Part shown: positions 7,617 through 16,074 of the stretch, piece after piece | Layout: each line of letters starts with the position of its first letter | Position numbering within the stretch: the first letter of the stretch is position 1 | Source: Williamsia sp. 1138 | GTDB taxonomy: Bacteria; Actinomycetota; Actinomycetes; Mycobacteriales; Mycobacteriaceae | Assembly: GCF_002095435.2 (NCBI RefSeq) | Contig: NZ_MJEJ02000048.1 | Span: forward strand, 62,001 to 126,000 | DNA length: 64,000 bases | Direction of reading: 5' to 3' | The notes under the pieces: model-generated | Database searches by the model: none | What the model was told of the DNA's origin: nothing | The model's input: only the letters and a program-made list of their open reading frames with translations | Program-made: the position numbers and the translations under genes

Positions 7617-9533
7617 ATGTTCGAGTGTGGGGATGTCGAAGTGCAGCGGGTGGCCGGTATCGGCCCCGCGAATTGGTTGCGGCCCAACGAGTTGTTGCGC
7701 AACTGTGAGCGGTCCGTGACCGCGCAGAGTTACTTCGAATGGGTCCGCTACGACAGCGCCGCCCAGCTGCACCGCCAAGTCGTCGCACCCCTAGAAAACA
7801 CCCCGGTCGCGTTGCGGGCGGTCGACCCATTCGCGGTGTGCGCCGCGCAACTGGCCGCCGCCCAACAGATCACCCAACAAGGCGCCGAGCACTACCTCAC
7901 CCGCGCCTTGGCCCTGCGCGACCGGCTCCCGCACGTCAAACAGTTGTTGAAAGAAGGGCAGGTCGCGGCCCACCATATTGCTGAGATCGTCTCCCGCACC
8001 GACCTGATCGACGGCTCCGAGTACATGGCCGACATCGACCGCGACATCGCCGCCCAACTCCGCCGCCGCGGATCATGGTCGAAAAACCGGATCCGGGACA
8101 TGGTCGATGCGATGATCATGCTCCGCGACCCCGACCTCGTCAGGGAGAACCGCGCAGACGCCAAGAAGCGCCGCGGAGTGTGGAACAACAACATCGGCGA
8201 CGGCATGTCAGCCCTGGACGCCGTCGGATCCGCCGAAAGCAACGGCCTGATCATGCAACGACTCGAAAAACTCGCCATGTCCGTGTGCAAAGCCGACCCC
8301 CGCCGCAAATCCGAACGCATGTCCGACGCTCTCTTCGCCACAGTCATGGGACGAGAATTCGCGTGCGAATGCCCCAAAGACCCGAAACACCCCTGCTCGG
8401 CGAATATCTGGACGTGGCCCGCGGACATGGTGGTCTCCGGGATCGACGCCACACTCGTCCTGCACGTCATCGCCGACCAAGCCACCATCGACGGCGACGC
8501 CGACAACCCCGGCTACCTCCAAGGCCACGGCGTCATCTCCGGCGAACATGTCCGCGACATCGCCGGCCGACCCGAGACGAAACAACGCCCGATGCGCAAC
8601 GACTATGAACAATCCCAACCCCCCTGGAACGACCACGACCTCCGCGCCGAAGCCGAATACGCCGACCTCTACGCCCAAGACCAAGCAGCCGCAGCCGCAG
8701 CCGACAAGGCTGCTGCCGTTACTACTGAAGCCGCCGCAACCGACCACGACCCGGAAACAGAACCCAAGCCTGCGGGCAACCCCGAGGCTGATCGTGCAGC
8801 CGGGCCCGAAGCACAAGCGGATCCAGAGACAACGTCTGAATCTGAGACAGACGGAAAGACCCAGACGTCTTCCCCACCTGCTGCGGCACCCGACCGCGAC
8901 CGCGGCCCCACCCGCGCGACCGTGTACTCCCGCGCACCCGAACCCCCGCGCTACGACGAAATGGTCGCCGAAGCAGCCGCACCACCGTACTGGCAAGCCG
9001 TCCCACTGCCGGTCGTACAACCCGGCGACTCCTACCGGCCCTCCACCGTCCTCGACGACTTCATCCGCATGCGAGACCTCTACTGCGTGTGGCCCGGCTG
9101 CAACAAACCCGCCTGGACCGCCGACCTCGACCACACCTGCGAATACAACCACCACGACCCCGACAACGGCGGCCACACCCACCCCGACGGCATGAAAGCA
9201 CTCTGCCGCTTCCACCACCTGGTCAAAACTCATTCTGACTGGCTTGACGACCAATGGCCGGACCCGATTACGGGCCGCCCCCGCCTCATCTTCACCACAC
9301 CCACAGGCCGCAACTACCACGGCCCCGCCTGGACCGGCAACGACCTCTTCCCAGCACTACGCCACATCGTCTTCGACGACTGGGAACCCCACACACCCCC
9401 GCCCCCACCACCCCGAAACACACCGCCACCAACCACCCGACAACACACCCGCACCCACGCCAAACACACACGCCGTCAACAAGAACGACTACGCAACCGC
9501 AGAAAGAGCGAGGAGAACCCACCACCCTTCTGA
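7617..9533 (+). CDS. DUF222 / HNH endonuclease domain protein (13E12-repeat type)
   Basis: A 638-residue protein with an N-terminal DUF222 domain (about residues 20-280), a long Ala/Glu/Thr-rich low-complexity linker (about 345-455), and an HNH nuclease motif near the C-terminus: CVWPGC, then DLDHTCEYNH and the ALCRFHHLVKTH stretch that gives the His-Asn-His residues and zinc Cys. The tail is Pro/Thr/His-rich and basic. Such genes are multi-copy and variably placed in actinobacteria, and their role is unproven. It interrupts a run of catabolic genes on the same strand, so it is probably a later arrival. ATG 7617 is chosen where DUF222-like sequence begins (MFECGDVEV); upstream codons look non-coding. 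Confidence 0.85.
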   Translation: MFECGDVEVQRVAGIGPANWLRPNELLRNCERSVTAQSYFEWVRYDSAAQLHRQVVAPLENTPVALRAVDPFAVCAAQLAAAQQITQQGAEHYLTRALALRDRLPHVKQLLKEGQVAAHHIAEIVSRTDLIDGSEYMADIDRDIAAQLRRRGSWSKNRIRDMVDAMIMLRDPDLVRENRADAKKRRGVWNNNIGDGMSALDAVGSAESNGLIMQRLEKLAMSVCKADPRRKSERMSDALFATVMGREFACECPKDPKHPCSANIWTWPADMVVSGIDATLVLHVIADQATIDGDADNPGYLQGHGVISGEHVRDIAGRPETKQRPMRNDYEQSQPPWNDHDLRAEAEYADLYAQDQAAAAAADKAAAVTTEAAATDHDPETEPKPAGNPEADRAAGPEAQADPETTSESETDGKTQTSSPPAAAPDRDRGPTRATVYSRAPEPPRYDEMVAEAAAPPYWQAVPLPVVQPGDSYRPSTVLDDFIRMRDLYCVWPGCNKPAWTADLDHTCEYNHHDPDNGGHTHPDGMKALCRFHHLVKTHSDWLDDQWPDPITGRPRLIFTTPTGRNYHGPAWTGNDLFPALRHIVFDDWEPHTPPPPPPRNTPPPTTRQHTRTHAKHTRRQQERLRNRRKSEENPPPF

Positions 9534-9647
9534 ACACCAGCATGCGCGAACTAGTTTCTTGACAGTCACGCCTGTTTGGTGGTTGACTCGAACCAACTGA
9601 GGCGCAGGTCACATTTGCCGAGCGCCAGTGATTCGAAGGATTCCGTC

Positions 9648-10442
9648 ATGAGCACAGCCGGATTGACCGCCAGTCGAGAACTCGCCAACAGGTACTCGCT
9701 CATTGTCCGCAGTCTCACCCCGAAGGAATGGGACGCGCCCAGCCGGTGTGCGGGCTGGTCGGTCAAAGACCTTGTCGCGCACACCGGCTCGAACTTCAAG
9801 GTCATGGTCGACCCACCCGAGCCTGATCCGTCGGCCCCCGCTCCCACGACCGCAGAGGAGTTGCAGAACCAGCTCGTCGATATGCGGCGCGACTGGACGA
9901 ACACCCAGGTGGCCGACGAGTTCCTCACCAACGTCGACGGCGCAATGGGTGTGCTCGAGGCGATGCAGGCAGACGAGCTGGCCTCTGCTCCGATGACCCT
10001 GACCGATCTGGGAACCTATCAGACACATCAACTTTCAGATGCGTTCGCGTTCGACATGTGGTGCCACATGTACGTCGATCTCCTCGGACCCGAAGCGCCG
10101 GTCGACCGCGACGTCCCCGACCCCGAAGACGATCTGGTCCGCGCGGCCGTCGACTGGATGTGGACCGGCCTACCGCAAATGTGCACGCCCGTGAGCGGAG
10201 TGCTCGATCGCCCCCTCGGAGTGCGACTCACCGGCCCCGGCGGCGGCGAGTGGACTCTGCAACCCGGCTCGAACCTGCTCACGGTCGAGACCGGCCTGAC
10301 GAACGTCGACACGGTCATCAACTCGCCCGCAACGGATTTCATACTGTGGGGAACCACCCGGAGCCCATGGCGCAAGCATGTCTCCATCGACGGTGACGCA
10401 GCCTACGCAGAGAAGATTCTCGACACCGTCGACATCATCTGA
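9648..10442 (+). CDS. Maleylpyruvate-isomerase/DinB-like (mycothiol-type metal-binding) protein
   Basis: A 264-residue protein of the TIGR03083/MDMPI N-terminal fold: CAGWSVKDLVAHTGSN (about 36-51) gives the first metal-ligand His, and FDMWCHMYVDLL (about 131-142) the Asp/His pair of the third helix. The C-terminal half (about 170-260) is the sterol-carrier-like MDMPI C domain. Known relatives are mycothiol-dependent isomerases or transferases. GAAGGA at 9635-9640 supports ATG 9648, and a TTGACA at 9559-9564 could be a -35. The stop overlaps the next start (TGATG). Specific reaction unknown. Confidence 0.7.
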   Translation: MSTAGLTASRELANRYSLIVRSLTPKEWDAPSRCAGWSVKDLVAHTGSNFKVMVDPPEPDPSAPAPTTAEELQNQLVDMRRDWTNTQVADEFLTNVDGAMGVLEAMQADELASAPMTLTDLGTYQTHQLSDAFAFDMWCHMYVDLLGPEAPVDRDVPDPEDDLVRAAVDWMWTGLPQMCTPVSGVLDRPLGVRLTGPGGGEWTLQPGSNLLTVETGLTNVDTVINSPATDFILWGTTRSPWRKHVSIDGDAAYAEKILDTVDII

Positions 10443-11104
10443 TGCACCACAAGGTCCTCGTCCTGGCGGCTGTCGTACCCGGAGCAGAGCCGGGTGACAT
10501 CAGCGTTGTGGCTGACAGATTGCAGGCCGAGACCGGCCGGCCCACACGCGGGGTCACGCACGATGCGAGCATCCTCAGCGGACTCGCTCACGAATCCGAA
10601 ACAGACGACGCACCGCCCTTCGCCGGATTCATCGAGCTGGACGCGGACCTCACCGCGCCAGGGCTGCTGTCGTCGCTGACGCAGACGCTGCGGGCCCAGG
10701 CATGCCTGGATTCAGAGCGATCGACAGTTCTGGTCGGCTCCGAGTTCATCGTGGTGCCCGGCGACCAACCGATAGTGCTCGCCATGGCCCTGACTCGCCG
10801 CGACGGCATGACACCTGAGGACTTCCTCGAATACTGGAGCACCACCCACGCCGAACTCGGACGCCGAGTGCCCGGATCAGAAGGCTACCGGCAGATCCAT
10901 CTCGACACCGCACTGACCGAGACTGTCTGGCAACAGGCCGGATTCAGCGGCCCACGGTTCGACGGTATCGCGATGGCCTGCTATTCGACGGACGCCGCGT
11001 TCCGCGCGGTGCTCGCCGACACCGAGGTCGCGGGACCGCTGCTCGAAGACGAGAAGAAGTTCATCGACCACGAGCGCTCAGCGATGGTCGTCGGGCGCAG
11101 CTAG
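10442..11104 (+). CDS. EthD-domain protein
   Basis: A 220-residue protein. Its C-terminal half is an EthD/dimeric alpha-beta barrel domain: ALTRRDGMTPEDFLEYWSTTHAELGRRVPG (split over about 118-147) matches the family's R-x-G-x-T-x-E-x-F-x-x-Y-W-x-x-x-H pattern. The N-terminal half resembles a second, diverged barrel. EthD proteins accompany many degradative oxygenase systems, including ether and polyketide-ring degradation, usually with unknown chemistry. It is translationally coupled to the DinB-like protein and ends exactly where the TetR remnant on the other strand ends. Confidence 0.75.
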   Translation: MHHKVLVLAAVVPGAEPGDISVVADRLQAETGRPTRGVTHDASILSGLAHESETDDAPPFAGFIELDADLTAPGLLSSLTQTLRAQACLDSERSTVLVGSEFIVVPGDQPIVLAMALTRRDGMTPEDFLEYWSTTHAELGRRVPGSEGYRQIHLDTALTETVWQQAGFSGPRFDGIAMACYSTDAAFRAVLADTEVAGPLLEDEKKFIDHERSAMVVGRS

Positions 11105-11283
11105 GACGTGCAGAACGCCCTTCGCGCCGTCACGCGGAGAGCCAGGACACCACGCGTCTGCGCGTACTCGATCGCGGCGAACGCCTCGACATCCCGATTC
11201 GGGACGTGCCCGAACAGCGCACCGGACGGCGTCCGTTCCAACCGCGCCCAGGTCAACAGGCGCACGAGATGCGGATCGTCGAG
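11101..11283 (-). pseudogene. Remnant of a TetR-type regulator C-terminus
   Basis: Reading right to left from about 11283, about 60 codons give a TetR-C-like sequence: DPHLVRLLTWARLE, then a short segment and AIEYAQTRGVLA, ending at TAG 11101. TetR family C-terminal domains commonly show this WxRLE...AQxxG pattern. The HTH half is missing. The recognisable sequence starts within a few bases of where the alcohol dehydrogenase remnant begins on the other strand, which points to a recombination junction near 11284. The call rests on pattern resemblance only. Confidence 0.4.
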
Positions 11284-11622
11284 ATACAACTCGACATCAT
11301 CATCGACTGCGTGCCGGTGCCGCACGATCTCGGCCCATACCTGCGCACCCTCGCGCTCGACGGAAACCTGTGCACACTCGGATATCTCGGACCACAGACC
11401 GTCGACGTCATGGATCTGCTGATCGGACGGAAACGGCTGAGCTCAGCCGGCAGTGGTGGACGCCGCCGCACCCAGGACATGCTCGACTTCTGCGCCGAAC
11501 ACGCCATCGTTCCCGACGTCGAGGTGCTGCCGTCGACCCAGGTCAACGAGGCACTCGACCGGTTGTCGCGGGGCGATGTGCGCTATCGCTTCGTCCTGGA
11601 CATGGCCGATCTCGCCAACTGA
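11284..11622 (+). pseudogene. C-terminal remnant of a zinc-type alcohol dehydrogenase
   Basis: About 112 codons match the C-terminal third of cinnamyl-alcohol-dehydrogenase-like MDR enzymes: IIDCVPVPHDLGPYL, LALDGNLCTLGYLG, the ETQEMLDFC-like TQDMLDFCAEH, and the terminal VRYRFVLDMADL. The catalytic zinc domain and the first half of the Rossmann fold (about 230 residues) are absent, and no start with a ribosome site precedes the homologous part. Treated as a truncated, non-functional copy. A complete zinc alcohol dehydrogenase of a different subfamily is at 24104-25144. Confidence 0.7.
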
Positions 11623-11625
11623 CGG

Positions 11626-12396
11626 TCAGCGGTGCCGGGCCAGCTCCTGCTCTTGCAGAGCAACGGCTTCCGGGTCTGCGAGCAGCGGACCCACGAGTTC
11701 GCCTTCGAGCGCCAGCCCGTCTGCCAACGGAAGGTACTCGGCGCCGGCCAGTGCCTTCTTGGCGGCACGGAGCGCCTGGGGCGGGTTGGCCGCGAGCGGC
11801 GCAATCCAGTCCAGGACAGCGTCGATGAATGGGGCGTCGGGCAACACCGCCTGGACGAGGCCGATACGCAATGCCTCGTCGGCGTCGATCGGGCGTGACG
11901 TGAGGACCATCTCCGCTGCTCGCCCGGCGCCGATCAACCGCGGCAGGCGCTGAGTCCCCCCGCCGCCCGGAATCAACCCGAGGCCCACCTCGCACAGTCC
12001 GAGACTTGCGGCCGGACCGGCTATCCGCAGAGTGCAGGCCAGCGACAGTTCGAGTCCACCGCCCCACGCCTGACCGTTGATCGCAGCGATGACGATCTGC
12101 GGCATGGTCTCGAACAGGCCCAGAGTGCGGGGCCACGAGCCGGCGTCGCCGGCGTACGGCTCCCCACGACCCAGCCGCAGCAGGTCTTCGAGGTCACCAT
12201 GGGCCACGAAGTAGTCGGGCGTGTCACTGGTGATGACCAATACCGAGATGCTCTCGTCGTCAGCGACTTTCTGGACGATCGACTCGAGGGCGGTCATATC
12301 CGCGAAGGTCATGAGATTGCGGGGTGCGTGGCGAAAAGTCGCGACTGCCACCCTCTCCTTCACGTCCAGCGTCCACGCGGTCTGTTCAATACTCAC
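11626..12396 (-). CDS. Enoyl-CoA hydratase/isomerase family protein
   Basis: A 256-residue crotonase-fold enzyme. The oxyanion/glycine region GGGLELSLAC (about 111-120) and CEVGLGLIPGGGGTQRL (about 132-148) carry the two catalytic Glu positions of true hydratases. HGDLEDLL replaces the usual AGADL CoA-binding loop. The GTG start overlaps the stop of the upstream reductase by four bases. Expected role: hydration of an enoyl-CoA (or ring cleavage/isomerisation, which the family also does) in the island's CoA-ester stage. Confidence 0.85.
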   Translation of the reverse strand: MSIEQTAWTLDVKERVAVATFRHAPRNLMTFADMTALESIVQKVADDESISVLVITSDTPDYFVAHGDLEDLLRLGRGEPYAGDAGSWPRTLGLFETMPQIVIAAINGQAWGGGLELSLACTLRIAGPAASLGLCEVGLGLIPGGGGTQRLPRLIGAGRAAEMVLTSRPIDADEALRIGLVQAVLPDAPFIDAVLDWIAPLAANPPQALRAAKKALAGAEYLPLADGLALEGELVGPLLADPEAVALQEQELARHR

Positions 12397-13409
12397 GCCA
12401 GACCCACCAGCATCTTGCCGACGTTGCCGCCGCCGAGCATGGACAGGAACGCGTCCACCGCGTTGTCGAGACCGTCATAGATGGTGGACTCAGCGACCAG
12501 TTCGCCCGCGGCGAGCCACCCCGCCACCCGATCCTCGAACTCGGGGCGAAGGTCCTCGTGATCCCGAACGATGAAGCCCCTGATGGTGATCCGCTTCAAG
12601 ATGCAATTCATCAGGTGGTCGATCGGCGGACTGTCCGGGCCACCGTTGGAGATCATGCCGCACAACGCGACCCGGCCTCGCTGCCGCAGCGACGACAGCG
12701 CAGCGACCAGATGATCGCCGCCCACGTTGTCGAAGTACAGATCGATGCCGTCCGGAGCCGCTTCGCGAAGCGCGGCGCCGATCGGGCCGGCACGGTAGTC
12801 CAGACCCGCATCGAATCCGAGACGATCGGTGAGCAAGGCGGCCTTCTCGGGACCACCGGCACTACCGATGACCGTCGCTGCGCCGAGCAGCGTGGCGAAT
12901 TGACCCGCGGTGCTACCGACAGCTCCTGCAGCGGCGGAGACGAAGACGTCGTCGCCACGGCGGATCTCGCCGGCACGGACCAGCCCGGCGTATGCGGTGA
13001 AGCCGGTTTGCCCGAGCACACCGAGCCAGTGGTGCAGCTCGATTCCCCGCGGGTCGATCACGGCAGCGGCGGCGGTGTCGACCACCGCGTGGTCACGCCA
13101 GCCGAGCCGGTGCCGAACGTACGAGCCGACCGGAACCTCCCGGTTGCCTTCGACCACGATTCCCAGCGCCGAACCGTCGAGCGGTTCGTCCACCTGAAAG
13201 TTGGTGGTGTAGTGCAACTCCGACGTTGCGAGACGGCCCCGCATCGACGGGTCGACACTCATGAACAGGTTGCGGACCAGCACCTGACCGTCGGTGCGCT
13301 CGGGAAGCGGTGCATCCCGGACGTCGAAGTGCTCGGGCCTCGGTTCGCCGTCCGGCGGACGCTCGCGCAGGTAGACAGCTCTGGTGGTGGTGATCACGCC
13401 GCTGCTCAA
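12393..13409 (-). CDS. NADP-dependent medium-chain reductase (leukotriene B4 dehydrogenase / CurA-like)
   Basis: A 338-residue zinc-free MDR. VDPSMRGRL (about 51-59) near the N-terminus and the nucleotide loop AAAGAVGSTAGQ (about 153-164) are typical of alkenal/one double-bond reductases. DNVGGDHL and ISNGG fit the same subfamily. It reduces the C=C of an alpha,beta-unsaturated ketone or aldehyde with NADPH. The TTG start at 13409 overlaps the upstream stop (TTGA); GTG at 13397 is an alternative. Middle gene of a three-gene operon with the phosphotransfer-type protein and the hydratase. Confidence 0.85.
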   Translation of the reverse strand: MSSGVITTTRAVYLRERPPDGEPRPEHFDVRDAPLPERTDGQVLVRNLFMSVDPSMRGRLATSELHYTTNFQVDEPLDGSALGIVVEGNREVPVGSYVRHRLGWRDHAVVDTAAAAVIDPRGIELHHWLGVLGQTGFTAYAGLVRAGEIRRGDDVFVSAAAGAVGSTAGQFATLLGAATVIGSAGGPEKAALLTDRLGFDAGLDYRAGPIGAALREAAPDGIDLYFDNVGGDHLVAALSSLRQRGRVALCGMISNGGPDSPPIDHLMNCILKRITIRGFIVRDHEDLRPEFEDRVAGWLAAGELVAESTIYDGLDNAVDAFLSMLGGGNVGKMLVGLA

Positions 13410-15130
13410 GGCAATTCCAGGATCGTGACGGTTCCCTTAGAGCCGTCCACCTCGACGAGCGCGCCATTCGGGATGCGACGGGTGGCGGCCTGAACACCGG
13501 CTGCGCAGGCGATACCGAGCTCGCGGCTGACGATCATGGCGTGCGAGCCCATCGCACCGACGTCGGTGATGGCGCCACCGGACACCATGAACAAAGGCGT
13601 CCAGGACGGATCGGTCTGGGGTGCGACGAGGATCTCGCCGACCTCGAACTCGTCGAGCGCCGCCATGGAGGTGATAACCCTGGTGCGTCCGCGGGTGATG
13701 CCTGGCGAAGCCCCCGACCCTTGCAGCACGTCACCGACCTTGACGGCGTCGACCTTCGACTGCCCCTTCCGACCGAGAGTCGACAGCTCCGGCAACGGTT
13801 CGCGCGCGTCGAGGAACGTGGGCAGTTCGAGTCCGAACAACCCTTCCCATTCCTTGTGACGCTCGGCCAACGTGACCCGCATCGACTCGGGCGCGCTCGC
13901 CAGCGCGTCGAGCTCATCGTCGACGGCCATGAACACGTGATCGGCCGCTTCGAGATGACCCTCCGCATGGAGCCGGCGGCCGAGTTCGACCAGCGGCACC
14001 CGCGCCTCGTGAATGACCTTGATGCAGTTGGTCTTCGCGCGCTCACGCCAGGCAGCGAAACGTCGGGCAGACGCGAGCGCGGCGGTGAGGGTGGCCTGCC
14101 CCTCGGCGTCATCTCCGACGATCGCCACCGCCTTGGCGAGAGCGTCGTCGGTGTCCGCGGCGTGGTCGCCGAGGCGCGCGGTCGGTGACGCCGAATCGTC
14201 CTGCAACCGGAGCCGGTCGATCAGTCCGAGTACGAGTTCGGGCTGTGTCTCCCACGAGACGGAACCGAGGTCCCACTCGTTGGGTCCGCGGTATCCGAAG
14301 TCGAGGATGAACTGCTCGAAGGTGGCATCGAACTTGGGATCGATTCCCTTCACCCGGGCTCCGACCCCCTGGACGCCGGCGTCGAACGCGGCCATCAGCT
14401 TCTCGTCGGCCCGCACCATCCGGCCCAGCTCCCAGAGCGCGTACGACGGCAGCGCCGAATCCACATCGCCGGCGGCGCCGACCAACGTGACGATCAGGTC
14501 TTGGTGCTCGGCACCGAGGAGTTGTCCCAGTACTGCGGGGCCGACTGCTGCACAGTTGGTGGCGACGACCTCACCGCGCCACGCGACACGCTCGAGCGGC
14601 ATCACCGAACGCGCGCGGGCGACGAGAGCAGCCGGGGTCAGCGAGGTGAGGTCGGGGCGCTCGGTGCGCAGCTTGTCGGCAAGGGTCCGATCTTCCTCCA
14701 ACTCGGGAAAGGTCTCGGTCGACAGCGCCCAGGCGTTACGCGCTGCCAGCCGCGCGGTGGCCTCGGCGTTCTCATCATCGGGATGGCCCACGTAGGCCGG
14801 AATGTTCGGGTCTCCGCCGTACCAGAGCTGGTCGACGAGTTCGACGGGGATCCCACCGCGGATGCCTACGAGACGTGACATCGACAGGTTGATGTAGAGG
14901 TGTCCGTAGAAGATGCCGGACGAAGCCGCGACATCGGGCTTCTCCGCTAGGGAGTAGCTACCGAGGCTCGCATAACCGAAGTTCCACCCTGGCAGGATGT
15001 TCTGAATCCAGCCGAGGTCCGCACCGAGCGGCGTGATCGGGTCCGAGAGCACATCACTCGCGTTGAGGCGGGTGTACACGGGGAGACGGTTGCTCGGGTC
15101 GGTGTCGACCAACCAACGCTGCTGGGCCAT
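13406..15130 (-). CDS. PEP-utilising-enzyme (swinging-histidine) protein lacking an ATP-grasp domain
   Basis: A 574-residue protein. The C-terminal 90 residues are a PEP-utiliser mobile domain with the phosphorylatable His in GAMGSHAMIVSRELG (about H530). The middle (LDFGYRGPNEWDLGSVSW, about 290-307) resembles the substrate-binding region of rifampicin-phosphotransferase-like and PEP-synthase-like proteins. There is no ATP-grasp domain. The layout is like subunit 1 of phenylphosphate synthase, which relays phosphate from a separate ATP-binding subunit. No such partner is in the window; it could lie left of base 1. ATG 15130 is preferred (purine-rich 15137-15150); 15154 and GTG 15157 are also in frame. 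First gene of the operon with reductase and hydratase. Confidence 0.75.
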   Translation of the reverse strand: MAQQRWLVDTDPSNRLPVYTRLNASDVLSDPITPLGADLGWIQNILPGWNFGYASLGSYSLAEKPDVAASSGIFYGHLYINLSMSRLVGIRGGIPVELVDQLWYGGDPNIPAYVGHPDDENAEATARLAARNAWALSTETFPELEEDRTLADKLRTERPDLTSLTPAALVARARSVMPLERVAWRGEVVATNCAAVGPAVLGQLLGAEHQDLIVTLVGAAGDVDSALPSYALWELGRMVRADEKLMAAFDAGVQGVGARVKGIDPKFDATFEQFILDFGYRGPNEWDLGSVSWETQPELVLGLIDRLRLQDDSASPTARLGDHAADTDDALAKAVAIVGDDAEGQATLTAALASARRFAAWRERAKTNCIKVIHEARVPLVELGRRLHAEGHLEAADHVFMAVDDELDALASAPESMRVTLAERHKEWEGLFGLELPTFLDAREPLPELSTLGRKGQSKVDAVKVGDVLQGSGASPGITRGRTRVITSMAALDEFEVGEILVAPQTDPSWTPLFMVSGGAITDVGAMGSHAMIVSRELGIACAAGVQAATRRIPNGALVEVDGSKGTVTILELP

Positions 15131-15200
15131 TGCTGTTTCTCGTCTCTCTGACATCACCGATCGTGATCGACGACCGGTAGTTTCTTTATTCGGACTTCAC

Positions 15201-15240
15201 ACAGTGTGTGACTTATGACACTGTACATGCAAGACTGTAG
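15201..15240. promoter_or_regulatory. Inverted repeat ACAGTGT-N10-ACACTGT followed by ACTGTAG
   Basis: A perfect seven-base-arm inverted repeat with ten-base spacer lies at 15201-15224. ACTGTAC (15220-15226) and ACTGTAG (15234-15240) follow in direct repeat, 14 bases apart. This is the divergent region between the phosphotransfer-type protein (minus) and the SDR (plus). The arm-spacer-arm geometry equals that of the repeat at 4495-4518, and ACTGTAG is identical to its right arm. Candidate operator cluster. Confidence 0.45.
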
Positions 15241-15246
15241 TCGATC

Positions 15247-15269
15247 ACAAGTTACTTGTCTGTGGTCAG
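15247..15269. promoter_or_regulatory. Palindrome ACAAGT-T-ACTTGT with adjacent GTCTGTGGTCAG
   Basis: ACAAGTTACTTGT (15247-15259) is a perfect 13-base palindrome, overlapped by GTCTGTGGTCAG (15258-15269), which recurs at 4554-4565. TTACTTG or its complement also occurs at 4574-4580, 19855-19861, 21502-21508 (as GTAACTTG) and 22371-22377 (CAAGTAA). KstR2-type sites (CAAG-N2-CTTG) look similar but have a two-base rather than three-base spacer, so this is not called as one. Confidence 0.45.
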
Positions 15270-15294
15270 CCCGAATCTGTTTAGGAGACACTCG

Positions 15295-16071
15295 ATGAAA
15301 CTGCAAGACAAGGTCGTTGCCATCACCGGCGGCACGCAAGGTATTGGCCGCGGAATCGCCGAGGCGGCACTGGCAGAGGGCGCGAAGGTGTCGCTCAACG
15401 GGCGCTCGAAGGACAAGGGCGATAAAGCTCTGGCCGAGTTCGGGGTCGGCGAACGCGCCGCCTTCTTCTCCGGAGACGTCACGGTCCAGGCCGACGTTGA
15501 GGACTTCATCGAGCAGACGGTCGCCACCTTCGGCCGCATCGACGTCCTGGTGAACAACGCCGGCGGCGCCAAGGACCTGCAGCCCACCGCCAACCTCAGT
15601 GACGAGGAATGGACCCTGGTGATGAACTGGAACCTGAACTCGAACTTCTGGGCCACCCGCCGCGCGTTGCAGCACATGCTCCCGAACAAGTACGGCCGCA
15701 TCATCAACATCTCGTCGGTCGAAGGCAAGCACGGCAAGCCCGTGTTCACCGCCTACGTGGCCGCCAAGCACGCGATCAACGGCATGACCAAGTCGATCGC
15801 CCGCGAGGTCGGCACCGAAGGCATCACCGTCAACTCCATCTGCCCAGGTCTGGTGATCACCGACATCATCAAGAACAACGGGCCCGACACGGCCAAGGCC
15901 ATGGGCATGTCGTTCGACGAGATGGTCGCGTTGTTCGCGGAGGAGTCGGCGATCAAGCGCCCCAACACCATCGAAGAAGTCGCGGCTGTGGCGATGCTCC
16001 TCGCCTCCGACGCCGGAGCCGGCATCACCGGGTCCATCCTGAGCGTCGATGGCGGAACAGCGATGTACTGA
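15295..16071 (+). CDS. Short-chain dehydrogenase/reductase
   Basis: A 258-residue classical SDR. The cofactor motif TGGTQGIG (about 12-19), NNAGG (about 88-92), catalytic Ser in ISSVEGK and YVAAK (Tyr about 153) are all present, with the C-terminal SVDGGTAMY typical of the family. AGGAGA at 15283-15288 fixes ATG 15295. It resembles 3-hydroxyacyl-CoA or alicyclic-alcohol dehydrogenases. It stands alone on the plus strand between two minus-strand operons and shares promoter elements with the acyl-CoA synthetase, so it is likely co-induced. Confidence 0.88.
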   Translation: MKLQDKVVAITGGTQGIGRGIAEAALAEGAKVSLNGRSKDKGDKALAEFGVGERAAFFSGDVTVQADVEDFIEQTVATFGRIDVLVNNAGGAKDLQPTANLSDEEWTLVMNWNLNSNFWATRRALQHMLPNKYGRIINISSVEGKHGKPVFTAYVAAKHAINGMTKSIAREVGTEGITVNSICPGLVITDIIKNNGPDTAKAMGMSFDEMVALFAEESAIKRPNTIEEVAAVAMLLASDAGAGITGSILSVDGGTAMY

Positions 16072-16074
16072 GCC

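Noticed and set aside
8208-9320. Long minus-strand open frame opposite the DUF222/HNH gene
   Set aside because: Gly/Val-rich antisense shadow caused by high GC at third positions; no ribosome site or family motif, while the plus strand has HNH and DUF222 motifs.
15247-15259. KstR2 operator
   Set aside because: ACAAGTTACTTGT resembles the KstR2 site, but the CAAG and CTTG halves are three bases apart instead of two.
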